From positions 64,464,365-64,528,364 of the forward strand of contig CM068388.1 in NCBI GenBank assembly GCA_034770075.1: a stretch of DNA of 64,000 nt, read 5' to 3'. The notes beneath the pieces were generated by a model. It was not told where the DNA came from. It saw nothing but the letters and a program-made list of their open reading frames with translations, and ran no database searches. The stretch is from Aralia elata (lineage: Eukaryota; Streptophyta; Magnoliopsida; Apiales; Araliaceae). Below, piece after piece: positions 33,279-44,779 of the stretch; within the stretch, counting starts at the first letter, position 1, and every line of letters begins with the position of its first letter. Both the position numbers and the translations under genes were made by a program.

Positions 33279-35034
33279 ATTATTTATCTAATGCTTTTCT
33301 AATATTAATTTCAATCGAATTGATCTTAATTTAAACTTATTTTTCTGTTTTAAATAAAGTCGGGCTGAAGACTATAAAATAAGCGCTAATTGGGAGGCAA
33401 CCCAAATTTTCGCTATGTTATTTTTGGTATCTTAGCAAATAGTAGGAGTCGGTTGCGGAAGACGACAAGTGACATTGTCAGTTTCAAGTTGGGAGTCTCC
33501 TATGTTTTGTTTTGATATGTTTTGTTTTAGCGCATTTCGTTTAGTATATGTTGTGTTAGTGTATTGTGTTTTGATATATTTTGTTTCAGCATATTTTAAT
33601 TTATGTGGGTTTTAATTGTAGTTCTAGTATAAGTTGTGTAACAAGTTGTAAAGTTTTGTGTTAGTTAATTTCAGGTACTAAATAGCTACGAGCCTAATTT
33701 GCCAATGAGACGCCAAGCAAGGCAAGGCATGCCAAGGCACAAGCCAAGGCCAAAAACAAGGCACAAGCTAAGCAGGGCATAATTTTGTTAGTGCTTTTGA
33801 ATTGGAATGGCTCCCAAATAACTTAGGGTGGAGAGGATACTGTCGATGACGATTGACACAACCTTAGGGAAGTCCTCTATTTTTAATTTTTTCTATCTTT
33901 ACATTGAGGACAATATTTGTTTCAAGTTTGGGGGTACTAGTACTTGTTTGGCATTTGGTGCTTGAGTTAGTATTATGTTAATTTGTTAACTATTTTGATG
34001 TTTAGTTATGCATATTAGTTAGAAATTTTGAAAAATTTTGAAAATTTTGAAATTTTGAGCAATGTTTTAGTTGAATCCATTGAGGGCCTATGATAAGAGC
34101 TTGAAGGACAGTTTGTTAACTCTTGTGAAATCTTTGAGCATACTAGTTTAAATTTTACCTTGAGTGTTAATTCTATGATATTTATGATCATTTGCGCTAT
34201 TAAGGCATTTGCATCCAACTGTTAATTTGGTTGATCTTAGAGAGTTTATATAGTTGAATTCTTGTGGAAGATGTTGTTGAGATTCTAGAAACTTATTTAA
34301 GCATCAATTAAAGCAAAGTTAGGCATTCCTTTTGTTTGTTTAGGAGAAATATTGGATTATTTAATATCTTGGATTATTTTTGAAAAAATTGAACTTTCAC
34401 CTTCCCGAGTTGGATTATGAATCATGTGGTGAGTCGAGATGGAGCGTAAAATGCACTCACTCATGGACACATGTGAAAAGCGAGATGGAGCGTAAAACGC
34501 ATTCGTTGGGTAGAACAAGTGAAATGGAGCGTAACACGCACTCACTTATAAGCTTAAGTGAGATGGAGAATAAAATGCACTCACGAAAAAAATAATATAT
34601 ATTTATTTTTGAAATACTTGGGAGGGTGAAAAAATGTTGTTAATGATCTAAGTATGCGTAAATGTTGAAAATCCTTTTAATCCTCTACATAAGTGGTTTG
34701 CCTTAATTGCTGAGATTGATGTGGTATTAGGATTCTAGAGTTGATATGATGTATCTTTTATTTAGTATTTGTTATATAATCTTATCTAAGTATGATGGGT
34801 ATGATGGCTTATACAGTTTGGATGCCCTCACACGGTTTAAGGGTCATGATTATTGTGGAGCTAATGAATTGGTTGAATTGTTAAACTTGCATGCTCTTGA
34901 ATTTTGTTGGGAGTTGTTGGTTTTGAAATCTTTGAGGCTTTATTTGGATTCATATTGATTCATTGCTCGCGTTATTGTTAATTAGTTTATGAAGTTTTTA
35001 TTTCTAGTGTTTTGCTTGAGGACAAACAAAGATT
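33279..35034 (+). other. Non-coding 3' region of Athila-like element
   Basis: Contains TAAGCGCTAATTGGGAGGCAACCC near 33390, a block I recall as typical downstream of Athila/Tat pol. A first purine-rich tract, TCAAGTTTGGGGGTA, lies near 33922-33936. No env-like or other coding frame survives; small frames near 34380-34595 overlap a short tandem repeat. Confidence 0.5.
34436..34584 (+). repeat. Four copies of GAGATGGAGCGTAAAATGC motif
   Basis: Imperfect repeats of a ~25-bp motif, each closing with GCACTCAC or a variant, start near 34436, 34482, 34520 and 34559. Spacing is 38-46 bp. They lie in the non-coding 3' region of the Athila-like element. Confidence 0.75.
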
Positions 35035-35050
35035 CAAGTTTGGGGGTATT
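35035..35050 (+). other. Polypurine tract of Athila-like element
   Basis: AAGTTTGGGGGTATT lies directly before the 3' LTR. It follows GAGGACAAACAAAGATTC and matches the first tract near 33924. Confidence 0.65.
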
Positions 35051-36854
35051 TGATGAGTGTGTTTTATACACACAAATTGGGTACTTTTAGCGCTGATAAC
35101 TTTGTAAGTCTTTAGCTTTTTCGTTTGGTTTTATGTGTTTTCATCTTATTGTTGTGTAATGTAGTTTTGTATTTCTATTATACGTTTGTGTATGCTTTTA
35201 TGTATTTTTACGTTGTTTTGTAGGAATTGAAATAAAGGCCCCTTGGATCAATGCGTTTTTGGTTTGAATTTTAGCATTCCAGCTGCTTGTTTCTCAATTT
35301 TACCCATGATCCAATCTGAATCTCTCAAAACTCAAATAATGAAAGTTGTAGATCTTTGTCTTAGCTTTCCAGAGCATCCGGAATCATCTAATTTGAAGTT
35401 CGTATGAGAGAGTTATGGTCATTTTACCATCAGATTTGGCATAAATTTTATACAGTAGTTGCTTCAAGCTCAATTTGAGACATGTTCCGGCCATTATCTC
35501 GATGAGCTCCAGTTATTAAATTTTTATACTTACTTCTTAGCTTTCCATAGCCTCTTTAATCGCCTTAATCCGAGTTCGGACGAAAAAGTTATGGTTATTT
35601 TTCCAACAAACGTTGAAGCTGGAAATCCAGACTCTTAGACCCTTGCTGCAGCGCGAATTCCTAGTGTAAATGGTCACGCTGCAGCGCCAACTAGCAGTAG
35701 CCAAAGTTATGAACTACGCCGCAGCATGAGTTTCAGGCCAAATGCCCACGCCGCAGCGCCAAGCACGAATTCTGGGCAGAACAGGGGTGATAAATGCCTA
35801 ACCTAATGACCTAAAAAGGGGATCCATCATCCATACTTCATTTTTGGCGAGAGAGAAAGGGAGAGAGAGCAGGCGGCGGCTGGGCATAAAGAAGGAAGGC
35901 CATGGCCTTTGGCCATGGTTCTTCAAAAGCTTCATAGGAGGTGCTCCAATGAAGTCTAGCAACAAAGGGAAGCCATCCTTGTTTTCTTTTTCTTCTTTTT
36001 CTCCATTGTAATTAATTAGTTTTGGAACTAAGAATGTAATTCAACCCTGTGCTAGTTTGTATTAAATTTCTTCTCCTTTTGATTGGCACCATATGAGTTG
36101 GTTCATTATATTTGTGCTTAATGTTTAATTGCTAAGGAATTAGTGATTGATTTGGTAATCTATATGAAATTGGGAAATGCATTGTGGATTTAGGCCATGA
36201 ATATAATGACATGTGATTATGCTTGTTCTACATGAGATGGAATACATAATTTGTATGTAGGATAGGAATATACCTATATGCCATGTGTAGCCAATTTGAG
36301 AATCTAAGCTTAATGACTCCCTATGCGAAAGTTTATTCATTTGAGGAATGATTATTATGGCTTCCTTGACATGTGTCTTGTAATTGTTTTTAGAAGTGAA
36401 TGACTTGCTAGTATATAGGAGAGGAATATACCTATGTGCCGTATAGGGTGATTTTCATATGGCTATCGGAAGAGGCTTATGAATAATTAGAATTCTCGGT
36501 TGACAAATCATCGTGACCATTATGATCAATTAGAGAGTTAGGAGATGTAAATGAAGTATTACACGCCAATTGTTTGACAAAATGCTTGTATAGGGAAATT
36601 GTGCTCTTTGCCCATTATTTATCTATATACTTGTGTTTTTTACTTATGTTATTTATTTATGTTATTTAGTTTAATTGTAATCTTGGTTTTTATCACTTAA
36701 ATCATGTTGTTTAAATAAGGTTGAGAGGATATAAAGTTAGTACTTGGTTAAACATTAGTGATAATTTCTCGTGGGATCGACTTTTATTTATCACTATATT
36801 ACTTATTGACCGCATATACTTACGCGTGTTTATCGATTGTGAAATCGAGCAACA
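35051..36854 (+). repeat. 3' LTR of Athila-like element
   Basis: An uninterrupted 1,804-bp LTR from TGATGAGTGTG to GAGCAACA, followed by the GTGGC duplication. It serves as the reference for reconstructing the split 5' LTR. Confidence 0.92.
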
Positions 36855-37591
36855 GTGGCCCAATATGAAGCGGGAGATTGCAGAATACGTCAATAGGTGC
36901 CTCACCTGTCAATGGGTACCAGAGTGAAAATGGGAACACATTACGATGGACTTCGTAGTGGGACTTCCAATCACTCAGAAAGGTCACGACGCTATTTGGG
37001 TTATTGTGGATCGATTAACGAAATCAGCACACTTTCTACTAATCAAGATTCGATTCACCTTAGATCAACTAGCAAAGTTGTACATGAAAGAGATTATTTC
37101 GCGGCACAGTGTGCCAGTATCAATTATCTCAAATAGGGACCTGCATTTTATATCAAACTTTTGGAAAAGCCTGCAAGAGAGAATGAGAACGCAGTTAAGA
37201 CTAAGTACTACTTACCATCCTCAAACTGATAGACAAAGTGAGCGAACGATTCAGACGTTGGAAGACATGCTCAGATCTTACGTGATGGATTCAAAGGAAA
37301 TTGGGACGACCATTTATTGTTGGTTGAATTCGCATATAACAATAGTTACCATACAAGTATCGGTATGCCGCCGTACGAAGCTCTTTACTGAAGGAAGTGC
37401 AGAACACTGTTGTGTTAGGATGAGGTCGGAGAACGAAAACTCTTGGGACCAGAGTTGGTCCAACAAACAACAGATGTCGTGAAAACGATAAGGTCCAGAT
37501 TAGTGGCAGCTCAAGATAGACAGAAAACGTACATGGATCTATATCGTCAAGATTGAGAGATTGACATAGGAAGCTTTGTGTTTTTAAAAGT
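36855..37591 (+). pseudogene. Integrase core of element B (broken)
   Basis: Resumes the reading frame cut at 10949 with PNMKREIAEYVNRCLTCQ (zinc-finger cysteines). The catalytic core shows the family's three acidic positions: MDFVVGLP near 36946, ISNRDLHF near 37123, and QSERTIQTLEDML near 37235. Frames are broken by a stop near 36928 and by shifts after about 37300. The sequence ends around IGSFVFLKV near 37590, where the rest of integrase and any chromodomain are deleted. Confidence 0.85.
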
Positions 37592-40500
37592 ATAGTGGCA
37601 TATCACAGACCGGTGCTGATAGTGGCATATCACAGACCGGGGAGGTACCTAGGCGGGTTGACCCTAATTGGTTACTGATAAGAGGATAAGCTATCTAAAA
37701 GGAAATCCCCGATTGCCAGCCATAAAAGTATAATCAGTCAACTTAAACCAGTGGCCTAGTCCCTAGTTACTTATTAATAGATGAGATTACTGAAGGTGTG
37801 GGCTGAAGGGGAGTTGTTAAGGACTTTCCACCAACTTCTTCTCACCCAACGGTTAAAACGGTTAGAACTGGTCCTAAGGGATGGGTAAGGACCAATGATT
37901 GGGTAAAGGTTCCTCTATAAATAGAGACCCCGGATTCTCTTATAGAGGTTGCTGAGTTACTGATTCAGATTAAGAGAGAGACATTGTGAGTGAGAGATAA
38001 TAGTGATCTGGAGGAGGAGTGTTTGTCGTTCGGAGTAGCAAACAGAGTCCGAGAGCTAAGTTAGCGAACGGATCTTCGAAGAGGTAAGATCTTTCTATTT
38101 CAAGCATTTGTTGTCCACATCCAGTTAGATTTCCTCCTAATTGAGTCAGTTGATGCATGAGTTAAGAATAATAAGTTGTATTGTTAGCATGGTGTTGAAA
38201 TTTGTAAATATAGAGCAGTTACATAAATGTTGTATAATGTATATGTTTAACTAAGTAATGACCTGAATCAAGTGGTAATAATGACCATATCTGCCTTATC
38301 CAGATGATATTGAGAGTCAGACTTGTTGATAGATAAGTTTAGAGCCTTGTGCTTACCATTGATGCAGACCATGAGTATTAGGGACTAGATAATGAACAAA
38401 ATCCATGTAAGGTATAATTGTGTTGTTAGTAGTAATTTTAACATCAATCCAGTCCTAGCCATTTGTCAGCTTGGCAATGGAACAAGTACCAGTAACTAAT
38501 GTTACACCAGACACCAAATCATTAGTTCTGCAGTCGTGTGTCAGACCGGAGTCGATGTCCATGTCAAGACCTGAAGTATTCTCTTGACTGATTCATGTAC
38601 TTTAATTACCCAGACCAAGTCAGATTTAATCCCAGTTTAAACTTATTTAAAAGAAAGAGCACGACCTTAGATCAATTAACCAAGACTTCTCTTGGGTTAA
38701 AATGTCATGTGTGCCTTAGCTAAGAATCGTAGAGTGAACCCTACGATCGTAGAGTAGCTCTACTGATCGTAGAGCTTCACTGGCTAATCGTTGAACAAGC
38801 CAATCGTAGAGTAAACCCTATGATCGTAGAGTAGCTTTGCTTGATCATAGAGTGGACTCCCAGACCGAAGCTTCGTAGATGAGTTCACTCTAGTCATAGA
38901 GCTCATCTACAAATCACTTAGCAGTCTAGCCAAGTATTGTTGAAACCGTAGAGTGAGCCCCATGATCGTCGAGTGGTCTCACTCTGATCGTAGAGTGTAC
39001 CCGCAGGTCGTAGAGTGGTCCTGACCAAGTCTTATAGTCAGTCGTAGAGTGAACTCGACGATCGTAGAGTAAGTTTTGCCGATCATAGAGTTCCACTAGT
39101 CAGTGATCGTAGAGTTTTCCCAGTGATCGTAGAGTCACTGAAATGCACACTGAGTCAAGACAACTGATCGTAATACAGTCTACCATATCACAACTAGACC
39201 TTGATGACCGTAGAGTCACCTCACCGATGGTAAAAGTGACCCCACCAATTTCAGTAGTATACCATTGATCGTAGTATCACCCCACCGACCGTAGAGTGAC
39301 ATTATTGATTATGGCAATGACCTGTTAACCGTAGAGTGATCATAGTGAATCGTAGAATGGGAAGGAGAGTCGTAGAACATATTGCATGTGTCCATTAAAA
39401 TAATTGTTCAATTTTTAACAGCGATTAACCATGAGAATAATTGATAATCACTATAGGGTACTCAAAGAATAGCTATTAGCGTTAAATAGTAGCAGCAATC
39501 TAGGCAAGTTCCATCTTACTCATTTTTATATTGAGAAAGATCCCTCACTTGAGTATGCTAGATTGTTACAGTATCGTTGTGCATATCTTTGCAAAATTTT
39601 CTAACTCTATTCAAGCATGCAAGTATTTGACATTGATACCACAATATTATAGTGTACAAGTTTTAGAATACTGTTGTAGACTTTTGATTGATCTTTAAAC
39701 TCATATTGAACAAGATTTCCTTAAATTCAGTAAACTTTGAATATTGTGAAAGAGCTGGATTATCCATATCCAACTAGTACCCTTGTTAATCTTACACATA
39801 GTTAATTTTCAGAAGAATTCTTGTGCTATCCAAAATTATTGTTCAAAATTCTAAATTTTGTAAGCCATAGCTATATATTCGAAACGATTCCTGCACTTGT
39901 TGCGAACTCTGAAAACGTTGGAAAGAATGTTTATGCCATTTGAAATCGGCTAGACTAATATTGATAAAGTGGAAAGCTGTCCAAATCCTATTAAATTGGT
40001 GCGGACTTTCTTTATAATCTGTTGAGATGAACAACCCTCATAGTAGGGGAAATAATTAAATGTCCGAGAACCGACGCACGCACAAATAGTCGAAAGTGAG
40101 GTTTATGCATAATACCAGGGTACTTTAGGCTGATAACCTATAGTACTTGATGTGAGTTATCAGATGAAATTATGGTAATTCTAGTAAAGGTTCATAGCTA
40201 TGATGGCTACTCAGCGTTGAACATTCCCTTCACTCAGTCCGTAGTGACTTATATTCCCACTGTGTTAAGCTTTGAAGTAAGATCATTGAATTTAAATCTC
40301 GTTCGTAACTGCTCCTTGTTGATGAATAAACTTTTACCTGTGTTATCCTCTTTTATGTAATATACTTGTTGAGCAAACTCGTTGCTCACCCTTGCTTCCC
40401 TAACATTTCAGTTAAAACTGAACGCGGCAGTGGCTCGAGGAAGGATAAGGGCAAAGAAAAAAGGTTACGGATTAGCCAATCCTATATCGATTAAGAAGTT

Positions 40501-40708
40501 GTTTTCGGTTATGTATTAAGTATTAGACTATTATGTTGACTATGTAATGTTTAATGGTTCCGAAACTTGGGACAGGAATGTTTATGTTACATCAATATAA
40601 ATGTTCTTTTAAGATTCCGTTGCAAGATGAATCTATTTTAGGTATGTGTATTTAGTACGTGATGCAACAAATTCGAGGCATATGTACTTGAATTTTGGGG
40701 GCGTTACA
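37592..40708 (+). repeat. 3' LTR of element B (5' end deleted)
   Basis: Homologous to 5' LTR positions from about 3160 to 6259; the first ~440 bp are missing. At the junction the 22-bp segment beginning ATAGTGGCATATC occurs twice (37592-37613 and 37619-37640), but only once at the equivalent place in the 5' LTR. The TATA box (near 37916) and the GATCGTAGAGT array (about 38724-39385) are retained. It ends GGGGGCGTTACA, followed by AGAAC. Confidence 0.88.
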
Positions 40709-42509
40709 AGAACTAATTCAAAAGATTATAAAATATGAAGTTCGGAACATCTAGACCAAACCAAACCAAAATAAGGATTTAACTGGAAACACAACAATTA
40801 AGTGAATACCAAATTATGAATGATTAGCAGTACAAACAAATCAATATAATGATAGTATCATTGAAGAAATATGGAATATGTTCAAATTATAATAATAGAA
40901 GAAAATGAGTTCAAATTACAAAATAAAGTCAAGGTATCAAAGATCAAACTTCTATTCAATAGTGCCAACATAAATATAAGAAAAATGTAACGAATGATGA
41001 GATATCACGAGATATAAAGAATACAACAATAGTCAAAGGAGTGGAGTACCGAATCCGTACCTGATACTCAAAACCACTTATAGCACACTCCACAAAATCT
41101 TACCTTTAAATGTCAATGATATCAAATACGAAATGTTATGCACCACCTAAACATTTTCACCTTGAATTAAATATAATTCAAACTAATAATTCCATAATAA
41201 TTGGTAAACCATTCAAGGTGCCTTTAATTATTCCCTTAGATTACTATTAATACTCTAAAACTTAAAAGTCAATAACAAAATTTAAGAAATCTTAAATCCC
41301 TAATATGACAATTTATTCTTAAGACCTCAATCAATTTTATCGATCATATCAATCTGATTTTATAATTACTTTCCAAATTAAATAATTTTAACAGAAACTA
41401 GACTTTCAGTACTTGAATTTAGCCTCAAGAATCACTCAAATCGGATTTAAAATCATTAAGTTATATATTTTTAAATATTAGAACTCACTACTAAAAATCT
41501 GCTAGAAAAATCCCAGACCAACCACTTCTTAAAATTTATAACAAATCATATGTTAACGGTTCAAAATTGGTGAACATATTATTAACTTATATATGTGTAA
41601 CATATCCAAAAATTATAACGATCCAATGGTCGGATTAAGAGATATAACTCACGCAATAAACTTTAAAATATAGAAATTGATTTTCAGATTTTAACGTTTA
41701 CATTCAATCAAATTATATTCCTTTATATAAATTTATCTCCTCTTTCTAATTATCATGACTTCTAATTCCATGTCTTTATTTTAATTAAAAATAATCTCTT
41801 GTTTAAAAATCCGCATATTAATATTTTAAAATTACAATACGAAATAATATTTACCTTCCTTGTTCGTCCTTCCACAAATCGCTACAACAAAGAATCTAAC
41901 TTTTGGGTCTTTTAGAGTTTTCAAAATCTTTTTATGTCTTCACGAAAATTGTAACTCTCAAAAAGATACACAAAATTGGCTCAAGAATCACTTGTTTCGG
42001 GGTTAATATGACTGAGTTACGAATTTTCAAAACTAAGGCTGAAAAGAGTGACGAGAATTAGGATAGATTGCGGTTTTCAAAAATTTAAGGCATGAAGATG
42101 ACGTCAAATAACTTATCTTCTTCTTCTTATTCATAATTGTAGAGGATGAAAAACTGAAGAAACAGGCTTTAGATTAACTCAATTTCGATCTCGGATGAAT
42201 TAATTATAATTTTTCTAATAGACTGCAGTGCATATGAGAATTATATTTGAGAATTCAATTAACCAAATTAGAATAGGATTATGGTTTTACCTCCACTATT
42301 TAAATATAAATAAGATTCAATATAAGAGTTATCAAAACCCTCCAATGGACTCCTTGATTTTAATAAACTCAATTATTTAATAATCTACTAAAAGAATTTA
42401 GCTTTCCAAACGGAAAAAAAAATAGTAACTTACTTTTTTCAATTCAATTACATTTTTTAAAAAAAAATTAATATTTAATTATTAATAAAAATCCGGTTAT
42501 TACACTTTA

Positions 42510-43553
42510 TCAAGTCATGGCTTCAAGGTTACACAACTTATGCAGAAAATATAGGAAAATTATGCCATCTACATACACTATGCTTTTCTAGGCTTTTTGC
42601 AGCTGCGCGCTGCTTGCAGTAATGATGAGTAATAATGCTGCTTGAATTAAGTACGATGATTTCTTGTACTGAATTAAATAATAATGCTGCTTGAATTAAG
42701 TTTAAAGCACTGCTTGCTTTGAAGTTGCTTTTTTTTTTTCTCAAGGATATACAACTTAATTTTTTAAAGTTCATTACTACATAATTTCCTATTTTCTTTT
42801 CCCATTCATAAAAATTCAGGACTGCTCCCATCAAGCAGTAGACTAACCCCACTCTAAACATAAAACTGAACTTGAGTTCATCACTTTTTGAGAATGGCAG
42901 CTGATTTTACAATTTAACATACTGCTATCTTGTGATACAATTAGTAGTATAAAATTATATTTTTTGGGACAGTTTTGCACCGTTAATTATACATTAAAAG
43001 ATATAATTTTGCACTAATAATTATACTTTGAGGCAGAGATTTGCTAATAGTTAACTGAAGGACGAAAAATATCAAACATATTGGAGAAATTTTCATTTTA
43101 GTCAAAACACTTGAAGGAGCACATTCCATGGGCCTACAAGGAACCAACTCAAGAAGATTTTACCTATGTTAATGTGCACAGCAAGAAGTACCATTAGAGG
43201 AATTCTAAAGTTAATTGAGAGACCATAAATTTCTTATATTCTACATTTTCTTTTCTTTTGCTGGGTGGCCAAAATTCATCATTGCTCTTCTTCAAATAGC
43301 ATAGATATCAGCATGAAAAATAAAAGTTAATTAGTTGATCTTTCAAGGTGGCACAAATGAGAAAACAAGTGCACATAACAAGTTACTAGCACAAAATTGG
43401 AAAATATGATTCCTTAAATTAAGGTTGTGAACCTGATAAAAAAAAAAACGGATCCTGTATCCAGCTAGTTCAGAATGGATAGTCTATTTGAAAAGTTTAT
43501 AGAAATACATTACATTTATATAACAGAGAGTTACATTTAGATGACATTTATTA
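42510..43553. other. AT-rich intergenic DNA
   Basis: Between the nest and the first MITE. A word AATAATGCTGCTTGAATTAAG occurs in two close copies (near 42630 and 42680). The 107-codon minus-strand frame at 42538-42861 has no recognisable content or codon character. Nothing else is seen. Confidence 0.5.
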
Positions 43554-43811
43554 TTTCCTCCGTCCCAAATTAATTGCATTTCTAGGACTTTTTAAAGTCA
43601 AATTGACTATTTTTAAAACTAATCTTTTTACTATTTTTGCTAACATATAGGTGAAGATGTTATAACCAAAAGAAAGTATATACAATTTATTACTAATTTT
43701 AATTTTTATAATTTTAAAAATATATTTATATATGCTTAATTATTAATTTTAAAAATAATCAATTTGACTTTAAAAAGTCCTAGAAAAACAATTAATTTGG
43801 GACGGAGGGAG
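43554..43811. mobile_element. Stowaway-like MITE
   Basis: Terminal inverted repeats (left TTTCCTCCGTCCCAAATTAA, right reverse complement CTCCCTCCGTCCCAAATTAA) extend inward through GGACTTTTTAAAGTC. A TA lies on both sides (43552-43553 and 43812-43813). The element is 258 bp, AT-rich and non-coding. Stowaway MITEs are moved by Tc1/mariner-type transposases. Confidence 0.88.
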
Positions 43812-44218
43812 TATATAAGTATTATACAATTGCAACTCTCATCTATAAAAAAAAGGTGATACTAGGAGTCTTAAATTTTGTCTTAAAAAGTTTCTCAAAT
43901 GATGTGTTACCATAATATTGGTCGGATAGATCTCATGTGATTGGTCATCTCATAAATTATTATTAAAATATTCAACGTCATGTTATTTAGATCTATTTGA
44001 GATCAAAAATTAAAGACCCCTACTATACACTGGCCAAATGAACTGCTGAATTTTAAACCGTTTAGAATAATGATCCCAAAAACACCTATTCCTTACCAAT
44101 CTACATTATCAACTACTGATCAAACTTGACTATCTAAACCACAGTTGAGAATGCTTCAAGATAGATGGTTCATTCGGACTCTTATTCTAGGCCTTCATTG
44201 ATGATTTATACTCCTACA

Positions 44219-44254
44219 CTTCAGGTCTTTTTGGCGTCGAAAAAAGACCTGAAG
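44219..44254. repeat. Short perfect hairpin
   Basis: Arms CTTCAGGTCTTTTT and AAAAAGACCTGAAG enclose an 8-base loop. It is too short for a MITE or a typical plant miRNA precursor and could be a footprint or an RNA structure. Confidence 0.6.
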
Positions 44255-44411
44255 CGGTCAAGGCGGGACGGAGTGAGGAAAGTGTACAACCGAAGGCAGG
44301 GACATTCCATAACAGTGATTATATGTCTTCGTTAGAAGCATATAAATGGACAAGGTTAGTGAACCCGAAGGAGACGCTAACTGCAGTTGAGGGTTCAGGA
44401 GGCTGCAGACC

Positions 44412-44490
44412 GGATGACCCGACGGCCCATACATATAGACTTTGAAATGTGGATGACCCGACGGCCCATACATATAGACTTTGAAATGTG
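44412..44490. repeat. 39-bp tandem duplication
   Basis: The unit starting GGATGACCCGACGGCCCATA occurs twice in succession with no difference (44412-44450 and 44451-44489). Confidence 0.9.
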
Positions 44491-44779
44491 GAATCAAATT
44501 GTTAAGCTGTATGTGATAAACTAGAGGTTTAGCTAGACATTAAAACATTAAGTTTTATATATTAGTTTTGTGAGACTAATAAAAATGATCTCCATAGTCC
44601 ATAATAATGAGTCCATAAAGGAAATATGAAAGGGAAAACAAATGAGAAAATTCATCAAGTTCTTTATCATTTCAATATAAGACCAATATTGGCAGAGTTA
44701 AGAAACTTAAAATCCTTTATACAGGGAATTGGGAAAAAGGAAGTACAAGTAAAAAACTAAACTTTAGTATGAAGAACAT

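Larger units (their letters stand above)
10950..36854 (+). mobile_element. Athila-like non-autonomous element (LARD-type), twice interrupted
   Basis: It starts TGATGAGTGTG and ends CGAGCAACA, flanked by GTGGC at 10945-10949 and 36855-36859. Its LTRs are 1,801 bp (5', after removing two insertions) and 1,804 bp (3'). The tRNA-Asp-type primer site and the purine tract of the form AAGTTTGGGGGTATT fit Athila. The internal region is only about 2.9 kb (32160-35050) and has no protease, RT or integrase, so the copy is non-autonomous. It contains a gag stub, a second partial LTR with a second primer site, and a conserved-looking 3' region. Two younger elements sit in its 5' LTR. Confidence 0.85.
2716..40708 (+). 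mobile_element. Tekay-like Ty3/gypsy element B (decayed, interrupted)
   Basis: The element is bounded by the direct repeat AGAAC at 2711-2715 and 40709-40713. It has a 3.5-kb 5' LTR, an initiator-tRNA-Met-type primer-binding site, a leader frame, gag, protease, reverse transcriptase, RNase H and integrase remnants, and a 5'-truncated 3' LTR. The very long LTR and Met primer site fit the Tekay/Del lineage of chromoviruses. It cannot be active: every coding part has stops or frameshifts, a 25.9-kb Athila-like element splits integrase at 10949/36855, and the end of integrase plus the start of the 3' LTR are deleted near 37590. The two LTRs differ at many positions, so the insertion is old. Confidence 0.85.
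1731..42504 (-). mobile_element. Outermost solo LTR, split by nested insertions
   Basis: The left part is 1731-2715 and the right part is 40714-42504, about 2.8 kb once the Tekay-like insertion and one copy of its target duplication are removed. The plus strand starts TGTAATATCTCC at 1731 and ends GGTTATTACA at 42504. It is flanked by the identical 5-mer CTTTA at 1726-1730 and 42505-42509. Read on the minus strand it starts TGTAATAACCGG, similar to the start of the Tekay-like LTR at 2716, so an old chromovirus-type solo LTR in minus orientation is the best reading. No internal region, primer-binding site or coding frame remains. Small minus-strand frames at 1953-2436 are not credible genes. 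Confidence 0.7.
43814..44779. other. Downstream flank of SCL3-like gene
   Basis: Holds a perfect hairpin at 44219-44254 and a 39-bp tandem duplication at 44412-44490. The last ~140 bp before 44780 are probably the 3'UTR of the minus-strand gene. The short minus frame at 44258-44497 is produced by the duplication and is not credible. Confidence 0.5.

Noticed and set aside
44219..44254. MicroRNA precursor
   Set aside because: The stem is 14 bp, too short to release a 21-nt duplex.
44258..44497. 79-codon frame with repeated HPHFKVYMYGPSG
   Set aside because: The amino-acid repeat is simply the 39-bp tandem duplication read in frame.
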